Of a stretch of 64,000 bases of DNA, positions 24,501-35,500 are shown piece after piece. This stretch comes from Psettodes erumei (Eukaryota > Chordata > Actinopteri > Pleuronectiformes > Psettodidae). The notes beneath the pieces are model-generated. The model searched no databases and was not told the DNA's origin. It saw nothing but the letters and a program-made list of their open reading frames with translations. A program made the position numbers and the translations under genes. The stretch is taken from assembly GCA_016785225.1 (NCBI GenBank), contig JAFBJZ010000375.1, positions 4,135,501-4,199,500 on the forward strand, written 5' to 3'. How positions within the stretch are numbered: position 1 is the stretch's first letter; every line of letters begins with the position of its first letter.

Positions 24501-26466
24501 AGAAATGAAGCAAAAGGTGAAATTTTTTTTTGTCAAAAAAACTGCTCAAAACATCATAGAATTGCGTTTGGTGGTGCCCCCACTGGATAAAATGCATTAA
24601 AAATGCAAACCGTGACAACTTTTTGTGCACGTGATAGGAACCGGAAAATTTTCATACTGTACTTTGACCTTAGAAAATGAAGCAAAAAGGTGAAAAAAAT
24701 TTTTTTGTCAAAAAAACTGCTCAAAACATCATAGAATTGCGTTTGGTGGTGCCCCACTGGATAAAATGCGTTAAAAAATGCAAACCGTGACAACTTTTTG
24801 TGCACGTGATAGAAACCGGAAAATTTTCATACTGTACTTTGACCTTAGAAATGAAACAAAAGGTGAACATTTTTTTGTCAAAAAAACCTGCCCAAAATGT
24901 CATAGAATTGCGTTTGGTGGTGCCCCCACTGGATAAAATGCGTTAAAAATGCAAACCGTGACAACTTTTTGTGTGCGATAGGAACCCGGAAAATTTTCAT
25001 ACTGTACTTTGACCTTAGAAATGAAGCAAAAGGTGAAAATTTTTTTTGTCAAAAAAACTGCTCAAAACATCATAGAATTGCGTTTGGTGGTGCCCCCACT
25101 GGATAAAATGCGTTAAAAATGCAAACCGTGACAACTTTTTGTGCACGTGATAGGAACCCGGAAAATTTTCATACTGTACTTTGACCTTAGAAATGAAGCA
25201 AAAGGTGAAAATTTTTTTTGTCAAAAAACTGCTCAAAACATCATAGAATTGCGTTTGGTGGTGCCCCCACTGGATAAAATGCGTTAAAAATGCAAACCGT
25301 GACAACTTTTTGTGCACGTGATAGGAACCCGGAAAATTTTCATACTTTACTTTGACCTTCAAAATGAAAAAAAAAAGGTGAAAAATTTTTTGTCAAAAAA
25401 AACTGCTCAAAACATCATAGAATTGCGTTTGGTGGTGCCCCCACTGGATAAAATGCGTTAAAAATGCAAACCGTGACAACTTTTTGTGCACGTCATAGGA
25501 ACCCGGAAAATTTTCATACTGTGCTTTGACCTTAGAAATGAAACAAAAGGTGAAAAAATATTTTGTCAAAAAAACTGCTCAAAACGTCATAGAATTGCGT
25601 TTGGTGGTGCCCCACTGGATAAAATGCGTTAAAAATGCAAACCGTGACAACTTTTTGTGCACGTGATAGGAACCCGGAAAATTTTCATACTGTACTTTGA
25701 CCTTAGAAAATGAAAAAAAAGGTGAAAAAATTTTTTTGTCAAAAAAACTGCTCAAAACATCATAGAATTGCGTTTGGTGGTGCCCCCACTGGATAAAATG
25801 CGTTAAAAATGCAAACCGTGACAACTTTTTGTGCACGTCATAGGAACCCGGAAAATTTTCATACTGCACTTTGACCTTAGAAATGAAAAAAAAGGTGAAA
25901 AATTTTTTTTGTCAAAAAAAACTGCTCAAAACATCCTAGAATTGCGTTTGGTGGTGCCCCACTGGATAAAATGAGTTAAAATGCAAACCGTGACAACTTT
26001 TTTGTGCACGTCATAGGAACCGGAAAATTTTCATACTGTACTTTGACCTTAGAAATGAAAAAAAGGTGAAAATTTTTTTTGTCAAAAAACTGCTCAAAAC
26101 ATCATAGAATTGCGTTTGGTGGTGCCCCCACTGGATAAAATGCGTTAAAAATGCAAACCGTGACAACTTTTTGTGCACGTGATAGGAAACCGGAAAATTT
26201 TCATACTGTACTTTGACCCTTGAAAATGAAAAAAAGGTGAAAAAAATTTTTTGTCAAAAAAACTGCTCAAAACATCCTAGAATTGCATTTGGTGGTGCCC
26301 CCACTGGATAAAATGCGTTAAAAATGCAAACCGTGACAACTTTTTGTGCACATCATAGGAACCCGGAAAATTTTCATACTGTACTTTGACCTTGAAAATG
26401 AAAAAAATGTGAAAAATTTTTTGTCAAAAAACTGCTCAAAACATCCTAGAATTGCATTTGGTGGTT
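21504..26466. repeat. Tandem satellite array, 171-172 bp monomer, about 29 copies
   Basis: The marker CTGCTCAAAA recurs at about 21620, 21791, 21963, 22134 and so on to about 26430, giving a spacing of 171-172 bp. Each monomer has a run AAAAAACTGCTCAAAAC, then TTTGGTGGTGCCCCCACTGG, ATAAAATGCGTTAAAAA, GTGACAACTTTTTGTGCACG, and an A/T run flanking GTCAAAA. Two small palindromes recur: TGCGTTAAAAACGCA and AAAAAATTTTTT. The left half shows more variants and the right half is more uniform, apart from indels in the homopolymer runs. The array begins in the lipoxygenase 3' flank and stops abruptly inside a monomer at about 26466. The 171-172 bp size is close to nucleosome-repeat length, as in many satellites. 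Open frames on the - strand are by-products of the repeat. Confidence 0.97.
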
Positions 26467-26578
26467 TCAGGCTAACCTCCACTTGATAATTTCTGCATTT
26501 CTGCATTCATTCACATTTTAACCACTGCAAATTGTTAAGTAAGAAGTAATTGTAACTTCTCCAAACCTTTCTGAGACT

Positions 26579-28936
26579 GTCTTTACAATTAAGGTGGTGG
26601 GCACAGATGGGGAGAGTAATGGCACATGGCTCACAAGCATTAAATGGACTGCTGCCCTAGACCTAGTGAGTTTGGATCATCCCTGGATTTCACACTTGAT
26701 TTTTAAATTTTCAGCATATTTAAATATATTTAACACTGCATAATATCTGTAGCACAAATGGACCATTATCATATGCTGTGTGAAGAACAGGTCATTAGTG
26801 TAAATAAAATTTTTGTTTGTATGTCTTTACTGATTAAGGTTCTAAAAAAACCTTTCCAACAAATTGATCATAATGCCAATGTAGATATAAGTTGCATTTC
26901 ACTACCCTTACATGCATAAATACAACTTCAATTGCAAATTAACTGACTTAATTCTAACAAAATTGTATTCTACTATGGCATTCTGTGCATGTGCACACAG
27001 ACAACACAGAATTTCTCTCACCATCCGTCTGTTTGCAGGAGTCTACATTTTCTGTCTTGCCCTTCCTCCCTTGTAAGCTGGTGCTGATTGAAGTTGACAA
27101 AAAAGCCTCTCCCACGACTCCCAGAAGACTCTTAGTTCCCCTGTGAGGTTAAAGTAAAGTCCCCAGAGGAAAACACAACTTTCGTATCAACTCCTGTTTA
27201 GAGCACAGAATAGGCCTGTGGAACTGTACTGATGTATTACAGTCCATTTTACTAAATATGCATGTACACATTTAAGAGAACACATTATTAATTAATTGTA
27301 TTTTTTCTCAGCTTCAAGAATTTTTAATGGTAATAATCATCTTGGCAAATACAGTAGAGAGGAGTTGAAGCTGAGAGAGCGAGTTGAGAGCAGTGTTATG
27401 CAATATTGTGCAATCCAGAACCCAAACTCATGGACCCTTGATATTTTTCAGTTTAGTAACACATAAACCGACTTTGCTCGCCGGAATTTATGGCTGATTT
27501 TAAACTTAGTATAGTTTAGCATAGTCATAGATAATTTTGTTGGGATATAAAGTGAATGATACTGACTCATGCTTTAATTTAATGTTGCTGTCCTTCACCA
27601 TTCTGCTCTATCTTTTCCAGTTGGGATGTGTGTAAAGGGGGATTATTTCATTGTATGAAGACCCTTCTTTCTATGTCTTGTGAAGTCTACTCCTTCTACA
27701 AGACAACCGAAAATCTTCATGCATCAATCAGTTTTATCAGACAGTAGTTTCTGAAATCACAAACAGTATGAATCTTGACTGAACAAAAAAATCTGCCAAA
27801 AGAACATAATATATGGCTTCGCATTTGGTTATATCACAACTTAGTGTCTTATTGAAGGCAAGGCAAGTTTATTTATATAGCATATGTAAACAGCAATGCA
27901 ATTCAAATTGCTTTACATAAGCTATAAAAGACATCCAGGCAAAATCTAAAAACAGCATCATATAAAAAGCATTGACATAGAAATTAAAAGGAGGTAAACA
28001 GAAAATACTATTTAAAATATAACAGTAACAATTACAATGCAGTATAAGAAACAAGTAATTACTTGATAAAAGGAAGTAGCAAACTGAAAAGTCTTAAGTC
28101 TGGATTGCAGCAAGGGTTGCAGCAAACCTGCAAGAGACCTCCACGGAGGACTGCCTCTTTTACGTTTTGTATTTGACATATAGCGCTCCTGTTTCTTGCT
28201 AGTCTTGTGGGTGCTAAATAGCTATGTGCTCCTGTCCACTGTTTTGAGGCAACAGTAAACTTGTAATTGATGCCTTTTGATTTCCAGCATCGAAATCTCA
28301 TCTTTTAAAAGTATATGTTTTACATATTAAGGGGAGCACAAACGTGAATGGAGTTCTGTTGGCTGTTTTGAAATGTAGTGCGTAGACAGTTCTGCAGGGA
28401 CCAGTCTCTCTACCTTCACCTTTCCACAAGACAAGAATTTTAGTCTCGACTCTATGTGCAGAAAGGGAAGTGATAGGCAGCACAACACTTAAGTTTCCTC
28501 AACAAATTAAATAAGCATGTCACCCCCTTCACCCAAGAGCCCAGAGTTTGTATTGGGGTTGTTTAGGGGGAGTATTTATGTATAGTATTTATATACTGAT
28601 ATACTGCAGCAGAAAGCACCTTTGAGACAAGACACAAACTATACTGCCAGTTTCATTTGCTATGTGATGTGAGTGTTCTTGAAGGTTGTCAAGGTAATTA
28701 CATTGCAGAAAACATTGGATGCTCCTGGACAGGTTGTAGCACAGTGGCCTAAAATCTGATTAAATTTTTTTCCCCCAAAGTTGTTTTTAAAATGATTAAT
28801 TTAAAATTTAAAATACCTAATTGAAGAAGAGTTTTACTCTATGTTTGTGGCGTGATTGCTTGGCCCCTACTGCAAGAGTGATGTTGAAGTCTGCCAAGAC
28901 TTTGGACCACAGAAGTGGATTCAGCACATTTTTGCA
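26579..28936 (+). pseudogene. Lipoxygenase pseudogene (relics of exons 1-4 and 11)
   Basis: This is a tandem duplicate of the gene at 14427-21075. Relics in order: exon 1 at 26579-26665 (VVGTDGESN, donor-like GTGAGT after GACCTA); exon 2 at 27039-27230 (ESTFSVLPF, KLVLIEVDKK, then a frameshift and in-frame stops); exon 3 at 27312-27393 (exactly 82 nt; NNHLGKYSREELK); exon 4 at 27621-27747 (WDVCKGGLFHCMK, SCEVYSFYKTTE); exon 11 at 28844-28936 (PYCKSDVEV, PQKWIQHIFA with an internal TGA). Acceptor sites before exons 2, 3 and 4 are still intact. The exon 1 relic lacks the start. Exons 5-10 and 12-14, including the H-x4-H and CSCQH iron motifs, are not seen, so no enzyme can be made. The exon 11 relic reads closer to a general ALOX consensus than to the neighbour gene, so the copy may derive from an older paralogue. 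Confidence 0.88.
27854..28300 (+). repeat. Teleost interspersed repeat (GGCAAGTTTATTTATATAGC type)
   Basis: It starts AAGGCAAGGCAAGTTTATTT followed by ATATAGCA, then TTCAAATTGCTTTACATAA, and continues with A-rich sequence and CTGAAAAGTCTTAAGTCTGG. This opening is one of the most frequent interspersed motifs in teleost genomes. The copy lies inside the lipoxygenase pseudogene, between the exon 4 and exon 11 relics, and may have contributed to its loss. Confidence 0.6.
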
Positions 28937-29269
28937 TAGTGCTGAGTCCTTTCCCAGGCAGGCACTCAGGTGTGCTGAAAGACAAGCTGACATTTATATA
29001 ATACAGAACATAACTATTTTTGAAGATTTAAAACAAGTTGAAGCCCAATAATTGAATTGTGAGGGTGTGTGCACATACACATGGGCTCAAGCAGCAGGTC
29101 TTTGGTTCAACTCCCAACAAATCTGGACACTCGCTTGCTCGTCTGGTTTTGGAGAAATGTTCAGGCTTTGCGGAGGCTTTGAGTGGTTTTGTGATTCATT
29201 TCCTGTTTTTTTCCTTATTTTTTCCTATCCCCCAGCTCACCCATAGCTGTTGGAGGAACAGAGGAGCAG

Positions 29270-29775
29270 TACTAATTTCATTTCTCCAAAAAATGCATGG
29301 AAACATCATAGAATAGTGTCCTATCGATGTTCCATAGCGTAATATGTGTTTAAAATGCAAAAAAGGTCATAGTATAGTATGTCGAAAAAAACCTGAAAAA
29401 TGACAAAATTTTATTTCTCAAAAAAAATGCATGGAAACATCATAGAATAGCATCATACATGCGTCAACATTTCATAGTATAATGTGTAAAAATGGAAAAA
29501 TAGGTCACAATCTACCGTCACAAAAATGCAAAAAAAAAAATGCCATACTACATACTATGTCATAAAAATGTGAAAAATGACAAAAAAATGTTTTAAACCT
29601 GATATCATCAATGAATGCTGTTCTATACAAACTACACTGGATAAAATGTGTTAAAAATGTAAAAATAGGTCATAATCTACTATGTTAGAAAAATGCAAAA
29701 AACACCATACTATTTTGTAAAAGTGTGAAAAATGAGAAAAAAATCAAAAGAAAACATAAAGGAATGCTGTTCTAT
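29270..29775. repeat. Short degenerate tandem array related to the 172-bp satellite
   Basis: Three to four irregular units (spacing about 130-170 bp) share AACATCATAGAATAG, AAAATGCAAAAAA, GTCATAGTATAG-like and GTGAAAAATGACAAAA motifs. Near 29636 it reads CACTGGATAAAATGTGTTAA followed by AAATG, nearly identical to the satellite's CACTGGATAAAATGCGTTAA followed by AAATG. The satellite's AAACATCATAGAATTGC also has its counterpart here. It is therefore a diverged relative of the large array, separated from it by 2.8 kb. Confidence 0.65.
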
Positions 29776-32437
29776 ACACTACATAGAGTAGAACACACAA
29801 ACACAGAGATACAGAGAGATACACAAGTCTTTATTAGCTGTTTTCTTTGCCCTCTGGATTTGTCTTTGTTGCTATAGATTATCCTAATAAATGGCTGTTT
29901 GCATTCCCTTTTTGTCCCCAATAAGGTGTCCTGATGCAAAATTATTTTTTTTAGGTATTTCTTCACAAGTCAGTGATGGGACTTTAGAGGATCACCCATT
30001 CAGAGACTGATCTAATACCAGAACTAAAGACCTTATGTAAGCAAACAAAAACTACCTTTCTCGAAGTCAACATCCTCTGCATCTATTCACAGACCCAAGT
30101 TGACCAAAGCTGAAAACTTGTGTTAAATTCACAGCTGCAAGCGCGCCAAATTATTTAAATGTTTATACTTCTGTGATGAACTAATCCACTGATGTGTTTA
30201 TTGCACTTATTTACTGAATAGACCATGGTATAATATTACTATGGAAAACACATGGAGGCTGTGTTTATATCTAAGTGGTCAGTGTGAGTAGTTTCATCAT
30301 GGTATTAAATGTAGACCATTTAGATAGTCCACTCTATGCAAAAACAATTTTGTTTGTCCCACACCAAAGCACATCTTTTGCAACTTTAAAGTTTAACAAA
30401 TACAAATAACAATAATAATGTATTTCTTACATTGTCTAAGGCTTACAACCACTCTTACACTATACTAATACTTAGCAGCCTCAGATTTCTGTTCTTGGGT
30501 GAAAAGCCAGTATGGTCTTCCACTTTTACAACCCATCAGCAATAAGATTCAAAATGTTGTGCATTCTGAGATGCTTTTCTGCTCAACAAAGTTGTAAAGA
30601 GTGGTCCATCAACAAAGTGTTTCTGTCAACAGCACTGACACTCACTGGACTGTTTTTTTGTTGGTTTTGGCACCAGTCTGAGTAAAAAATGACATCAGTC
30701 AATAATGGGAGAGCAATAGTTTCAACATGAATAAGCAGGCCAAGTTAATATAGTGCTTGGCGAGTGTAAGAAAATCTTAGTGTTAACATCAGATTGCTCT
30801 TCTCATTTTTTTTAGCATTTGCATCTTTTATGGCATCACCATGCTGTTGATACCCCTACACTGTGCATATGCCCCTGCATTTACACATTATAGTGCATAA
30901 CATATGAGGACCTAGTCATCATTCTTTGACAACACCACCATTCTAGTAGTCAAGAATTAGGCACTGTACCTGTTAAGTTTACTTAAAGTTTTCTACTAGC
31001 ACTAGAAACTAGCATAAGAAAACAAATATTTGTGTTTCATACACTATCAGTCAAATGTATTTTATTTACATACTGCTCTGGATAAATCTGAATTTGTTGA
31101 ACGCCTTGATGCATACAGAAAACCTCTAAATTCCAGCCAATACCCTTCATTATCACATAAATCCAACTATGTGCTTTGCAATTTACAGACAGAGCTTTAT
31201 ACTATACCACATGAACATATACCATTTGTGCACTTTAAACACTGCCTTGCACTACACAAGGTTGCAGTCTGTATACATGATCTTTAATTCAAAGTTGAAG
31301 TACCAACCATTTGAAATCCAATTAATATTCATGTATGAATTAGCACAATGTATAAACCACACAACAAACAGAATTGTAGGGTTTGAGTATGTACACACAA
31401 CTACATTTACAATAGTACAATTTGTGAAAGCCTAAAAAGTTAAGGGTAATGTTACCTTTATAACAAACTGCACGTAATATAACAAATACTGTATAATAGA
31501 AAGTAACTGTTGATTTGCAAGTGTCACAAATCATACACTGATTTTGTTGAATGGACACATTTCAAGTATCTGAAAAAATATGACTGGAATATTGAAACAA
31601 CTTTGTGAGGCTTAAAAAAAATCAGGGATGGAAAAAGTGCTTAATTTTCAAACTCTCTTCTACCAAACAGTTCTCTGAAATACTGTGTCAACAAAAGGAA
31701 AGCTGTGCTGTTTCAGTCAAAAATGTGCCTTAGAATGGTAGAAATTCCAAAAACTCAAAGTAGGCCAACACAAGCAGACCTAAACTGATTCTGACTGAGT
31801 AGAACCAAATTATGGCAAATAGAATTTTTTATTTTTTACTTTTATATTGTATATACATTTCTTATATATTTAACTTTCAAAGAACTGTATATAACCTCTG
31901 ATATTTTGTATATGTTATAATGTACCCCTGGCCACATGTTTTAACATCAAGCAAATCAAAATAAATGGCTTGTGGTTCAAAGGATCAGAGCAAGGAAAAA
32001 ACAGACACCTGAGTGAGGGAGTGATCCTCTCTCTAGGAAGAAATGAAGTGAATGTGGGCCTCTCAGCAGTGTGACTGGAAGGTTGCCAGGGCTATGTTAG
32101 GTGGAGCACATTTCCATGGTAAGTAGGTACATACAAGTTTCAGACTAACAAGGTGATGGAGTGAAAGGGAGGCTGAGAAAACAGGAGTTTGCTGCTGGGA
32201 GTCACTTATGAGATTCAGTTTAGTCCTTTGCAAGGTTGAAAAAGAAAAACCAACGGTTCTGCAAATGCGCAATTTTTTTTTTTTTTTTTTTGGGGGGGTA
32301 TCGTTCACAATGGCTGGGGGCGGAGTGGGGGAGGGATTGGTAAAAGCCCAGGCAGAGTGAGGGGGTGTCACAACAGAGTCAGCTCTCTTTGAGATGATTT
32401 TCCCTCTCACTTTCTCTCTGCCTTTTTTTGTTCACAG
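29776..32437. other. Intergenic region and probable NPNT 3' UTR
   Basis: AT-rich sequence between the pseudogene side and the last NPNT exon, with no coding signal. On the - strand, AATAAA (+ strand TTTATT at 31828-31833) lies about 600 nt past the NPNT stop and is one candidate poly(A) site; others occur farther left in this AT-rich stretch. A T-run followed by seven G (32272-32298 on +) would be a C/A homopolymer inside the NPNT 3' UTR. Confidence 0.45.
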
Positions 32438-32548
32438 TCAGAGTCTCCTCAGATTGTGCTCCTCTGAGCAGGAGCCTTTCCTCAGGGTGATGTCGTCTAC
32501 TGCCATCTCACCACTCCTGCCTCGCCCACGCTCCCCCTTCAGGATCAC
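32438..32548 (-). CDS. npnt: NPNT terminal exon: end of MAM domain
   Basis: 111 nt encoding VILKGERGRGRSGEMAVDDI, TLRKGSCSEEHNLRRL and the stop. The fourth MAM cysteine is in GSCSEE. The tail after SEE is a few residues longer than in the mammalian protein. Confidence 0.96.
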   Translation of the reverse strand: MILKGERGRGRSGEMAVDDITLRKGSCSEEHNLRRL

Positions 32549-35500
32549 CTGGTGAATAACAATGCAGTGCACATTGAGGTACAACCAGATAGGAACAATC
32601 ATCACATGCTGTGATCCAGGAAGACTTCCTGCATTTGTCCTCAAAGGAAATTTGTTTATTTGAAGCTCCTCTTGAAATGCAGACTGATGTTCTGATTAAT
32701 TTTTTATAAACAGGAATACAAACATTTCTCCATACTACTGTCAAATATGTCTGTAGAAATAACCATTTAAATTTCAGTAGTTGCTGCATGAGTGAACTTT
32801 TTTGGCATCTTTTGTTATCATACTTACACTTTCCAAGCCTGTGCCCCATAATGTGATCTGGGTGTGCCTCCAGCCATTTCCACCTGTCCGGCCCCAGACT
32901 GCTGGACTGTACTGTTTTCCCTTCTTCACAAACACTTGCAGCATGCCCACATGGTGGCCTGCCAGTTTGTGCCGGAATGACAAGCACAGATTGCCATCGT
33001 TCCAGGGAGGAGTGAGTGGGAGGACCAGCCGGGCCCCTCGTCCAGTCCTCTTGTTTCCTACCTCCGGAATGGTGAGGTACCGTCCACCTGGGGGAGGCAA
33101 GTGAGAGTATAGTCAGTGAATGGCATTGTGCCATGCGGACAGTTTTACTTTTCTTTTCAGATGTCCTTCTAATACTCTTCACTCAAACAAAAATCAAACA
33201 TTATTAGTACTATACAGGTAAGTAAGAAAACAGTTTTTTCTTTTTTGGGGTGAGATGATCTTCTAAAAAATAGGTGGTACATATAACACATTTAGATGAC
33301 ACTTTGACACTTAAAAATAGGTTTCATCCTTTCCATCACTCTGGAATTTGTACAAGCGATACAATACGAGAAGGTGACAATAGACATTTAAAAAAGACTT
33401 ATGTTTCTTCATCTCAAAATATAGTAACAGTGTTTTTTAATCATTTTAAGCATTAATTAGTGATAGTTGAGTTATATAATTTTTTAAGATTTAAAGGTAA
33501 AATGCTTCTGGGTAATAGCTGATTAATCTTGATGTATTTTGCTTGTCTAGTGGATCTCTCTGCATGGCTTGTGTTAACCACAGAGGGTCCAATAAGTATC
33601 TGTAGGCCACTGAGGCTTTCTGCATAAGTTATGCTTGCCCTCCACATCTTTTCTTTTAAGAGCCATGAGCATTTGCCAGTGCCTGTCAAACAGTAATTGT
33701 TACATGCTTCACATCACACTGAAGATGTAGGAGAAGCTGTGTACAGATGGATAAACACACTTAAATATCCATATACGGTTGTTGTTCAAACATTCTGACT
33801 AAACACAGGCTACTGAGAAATTGAAATTTTGCCTGTTAATTGGAAATACTCTTAGTCAGGGTTTAGTTTATGATTTACTGTAAATGATTTTCCAAGTCTA
33901 GACAAGAAATTTTATTTGCACTAATGAGTGAGCACAAACGGTCTGCCTCAGTCTGAATGTCTGAAAACACACTACTAACACTGAGAATGAGCCAGTTGGC
34001 TGTGAACCCTGCAAGCAGCTACAGTGCCAGCACATTGCACTGTTTAGTCTTCATGCCACATCTACAGAGTTCCCTCAACGTAATTAGCCGCAACGTCTCT
34101 TCATCGGAACCCCAAAGAAAAATAGTGTTGTGTTCCCATTTAATGTAAGACACAGGTCTGCTGACGAGTCACACAATCCACTTCTAATTTGAATCTCTTT
34201 GTAGAGCAAAGTGAATAATTTTCATCTTGACCTGTAATCGAGCAGAAAAAAGTTGAGTAGCTTAGATTGTCTGACTCTGTGTGTGTGTCAGTAAAGAAAT
34301 GCAGCTATTCTAATTAACATTTGCTGAATAATAAACAGTTTTCCTTATTTGAGTGTGCTTGCAAGAAGAGTATGCCCCCGTCCTTCAGATACCTGTTGGA
34401 TCAGGCGTCGTCTCCCAGTGCAGGTCTCCGTCTTTGTCCCTGATCCATCCACAAAGACCATCATCAAAGGAACAGCTCAGATATCCAGACTCTGAAGAAG
34501 ATGAAACACACTTTTCAGAGAAGTGGAGGACTCACTCACACGCACACATACTGCTCTAAGTCTGTAATGCTTCACAGGAGCCCTGCTGTGTGCTGCTAAT
34601 TTCACTGGGAGCAAGAAGAATGTTGAAGCTCCTACTGATGAACAAGATGATACAATAAATGTTTAAACATTTGCTATAATGTCGTAATCTCTGAAGTGAG
34701 CTGATGCATTGAGGAAAAAACAAAAAGTAGTGGAAATGGAGCCGCATAAATCACAAGCGGAAATGTAGTCATCTTTAAAAAAAATCACAAATATATGTAA
34801 CAATTGCTGGAATTGCTGATATCATTGTGTGTGTATGTGAGTAACTGTATTTTTACACATATAGCTTACTGTGTGCATGCCATACACCATAATAGAATAC
34901 ATTATTGTTACAGCAGAGTGTCATAATATCCAGTGACTGATTTATTTCCTCACGATGAAGCCTTGACAATAACATTAAGAGAATGCAGGCAAAACAGTTA
35001 CAGTATTATCCATGCATTTCTGTACAAATTGCTTTGAATATCAGAATAACATCCATCATTTTGTCCCTGAAACACTTCTCAGTTCATTTTCTGAGCCAAC
35101 AAAAACACCTTCTCTCTTGATACAGCATGTCAAATGATGGACTGTGAACCAAAATAAACATGCAACTAAATCATTAAGGCAATATAATGTGCATACCATT
35201 GATGTCAATAATTCACATCAAGCAAATATGACATATAAAATGCTATCTCTCTATAAAATGTATTTTGTTATTGTTGTTATAGGATTTCTCCATCAAGTAC
35301 TGTGGCACTTAAGAGCAAAGCAAGGATGTACATCTAAATGATCAATTAACCATTCAAGCAGTCAAGCAGACATAATGAGAAAAGTGGAAAAGTCTGGCAG
35401 TATGTCCTGGGCTGCGAGCCATTATTTAAACGGATATGGGCAGACGTCCGGGTTCACCTCCTGGTGAAAAGACCTATCAAAACACATCTGCTCATTATAA

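Noticed and set aside
21504..26466. CRISPR-like or CENP-B-box-containing array
   Set aside because: Monomers are contiguous with no unique spacers, the host is a eukaryote, and no sequence fits the CENP-B box consensus.
21158..26506. About a dozen - strand open frames of 60-134 codons with similar proteins (MTKK.FTF, HKKLSRFAF, FYDVLSSFFDKK)
   Set aside because: They repeat with the 172-bp satellite. The monomer is not a multiple of three, so frames break each unit and join only where a copy is 171 bp. They are by-products of the repeat, not a gene family.
29060..29150. Possible exon 12 relic of the lipoxygenase pseudogene (YTWAQAAGLWFN), or a tRNA-like SINE B box (GGTTCAACTCCC)
   Set aside because: Both readings are weak and exclude each other; neither has supporting flanks.
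32508..33182. 224-codon - strand open frame, the longest in the window
   Set aside because: It runs through NPNT MAM-core and terminal exons and the intron between them in a different frame; the real MAM frame is spliced and matches the family.
35430..35470. GGGTTCACCTCC as a Pol III B box
   Set aside because: No A box, tail or repeat-family match; likely chance.
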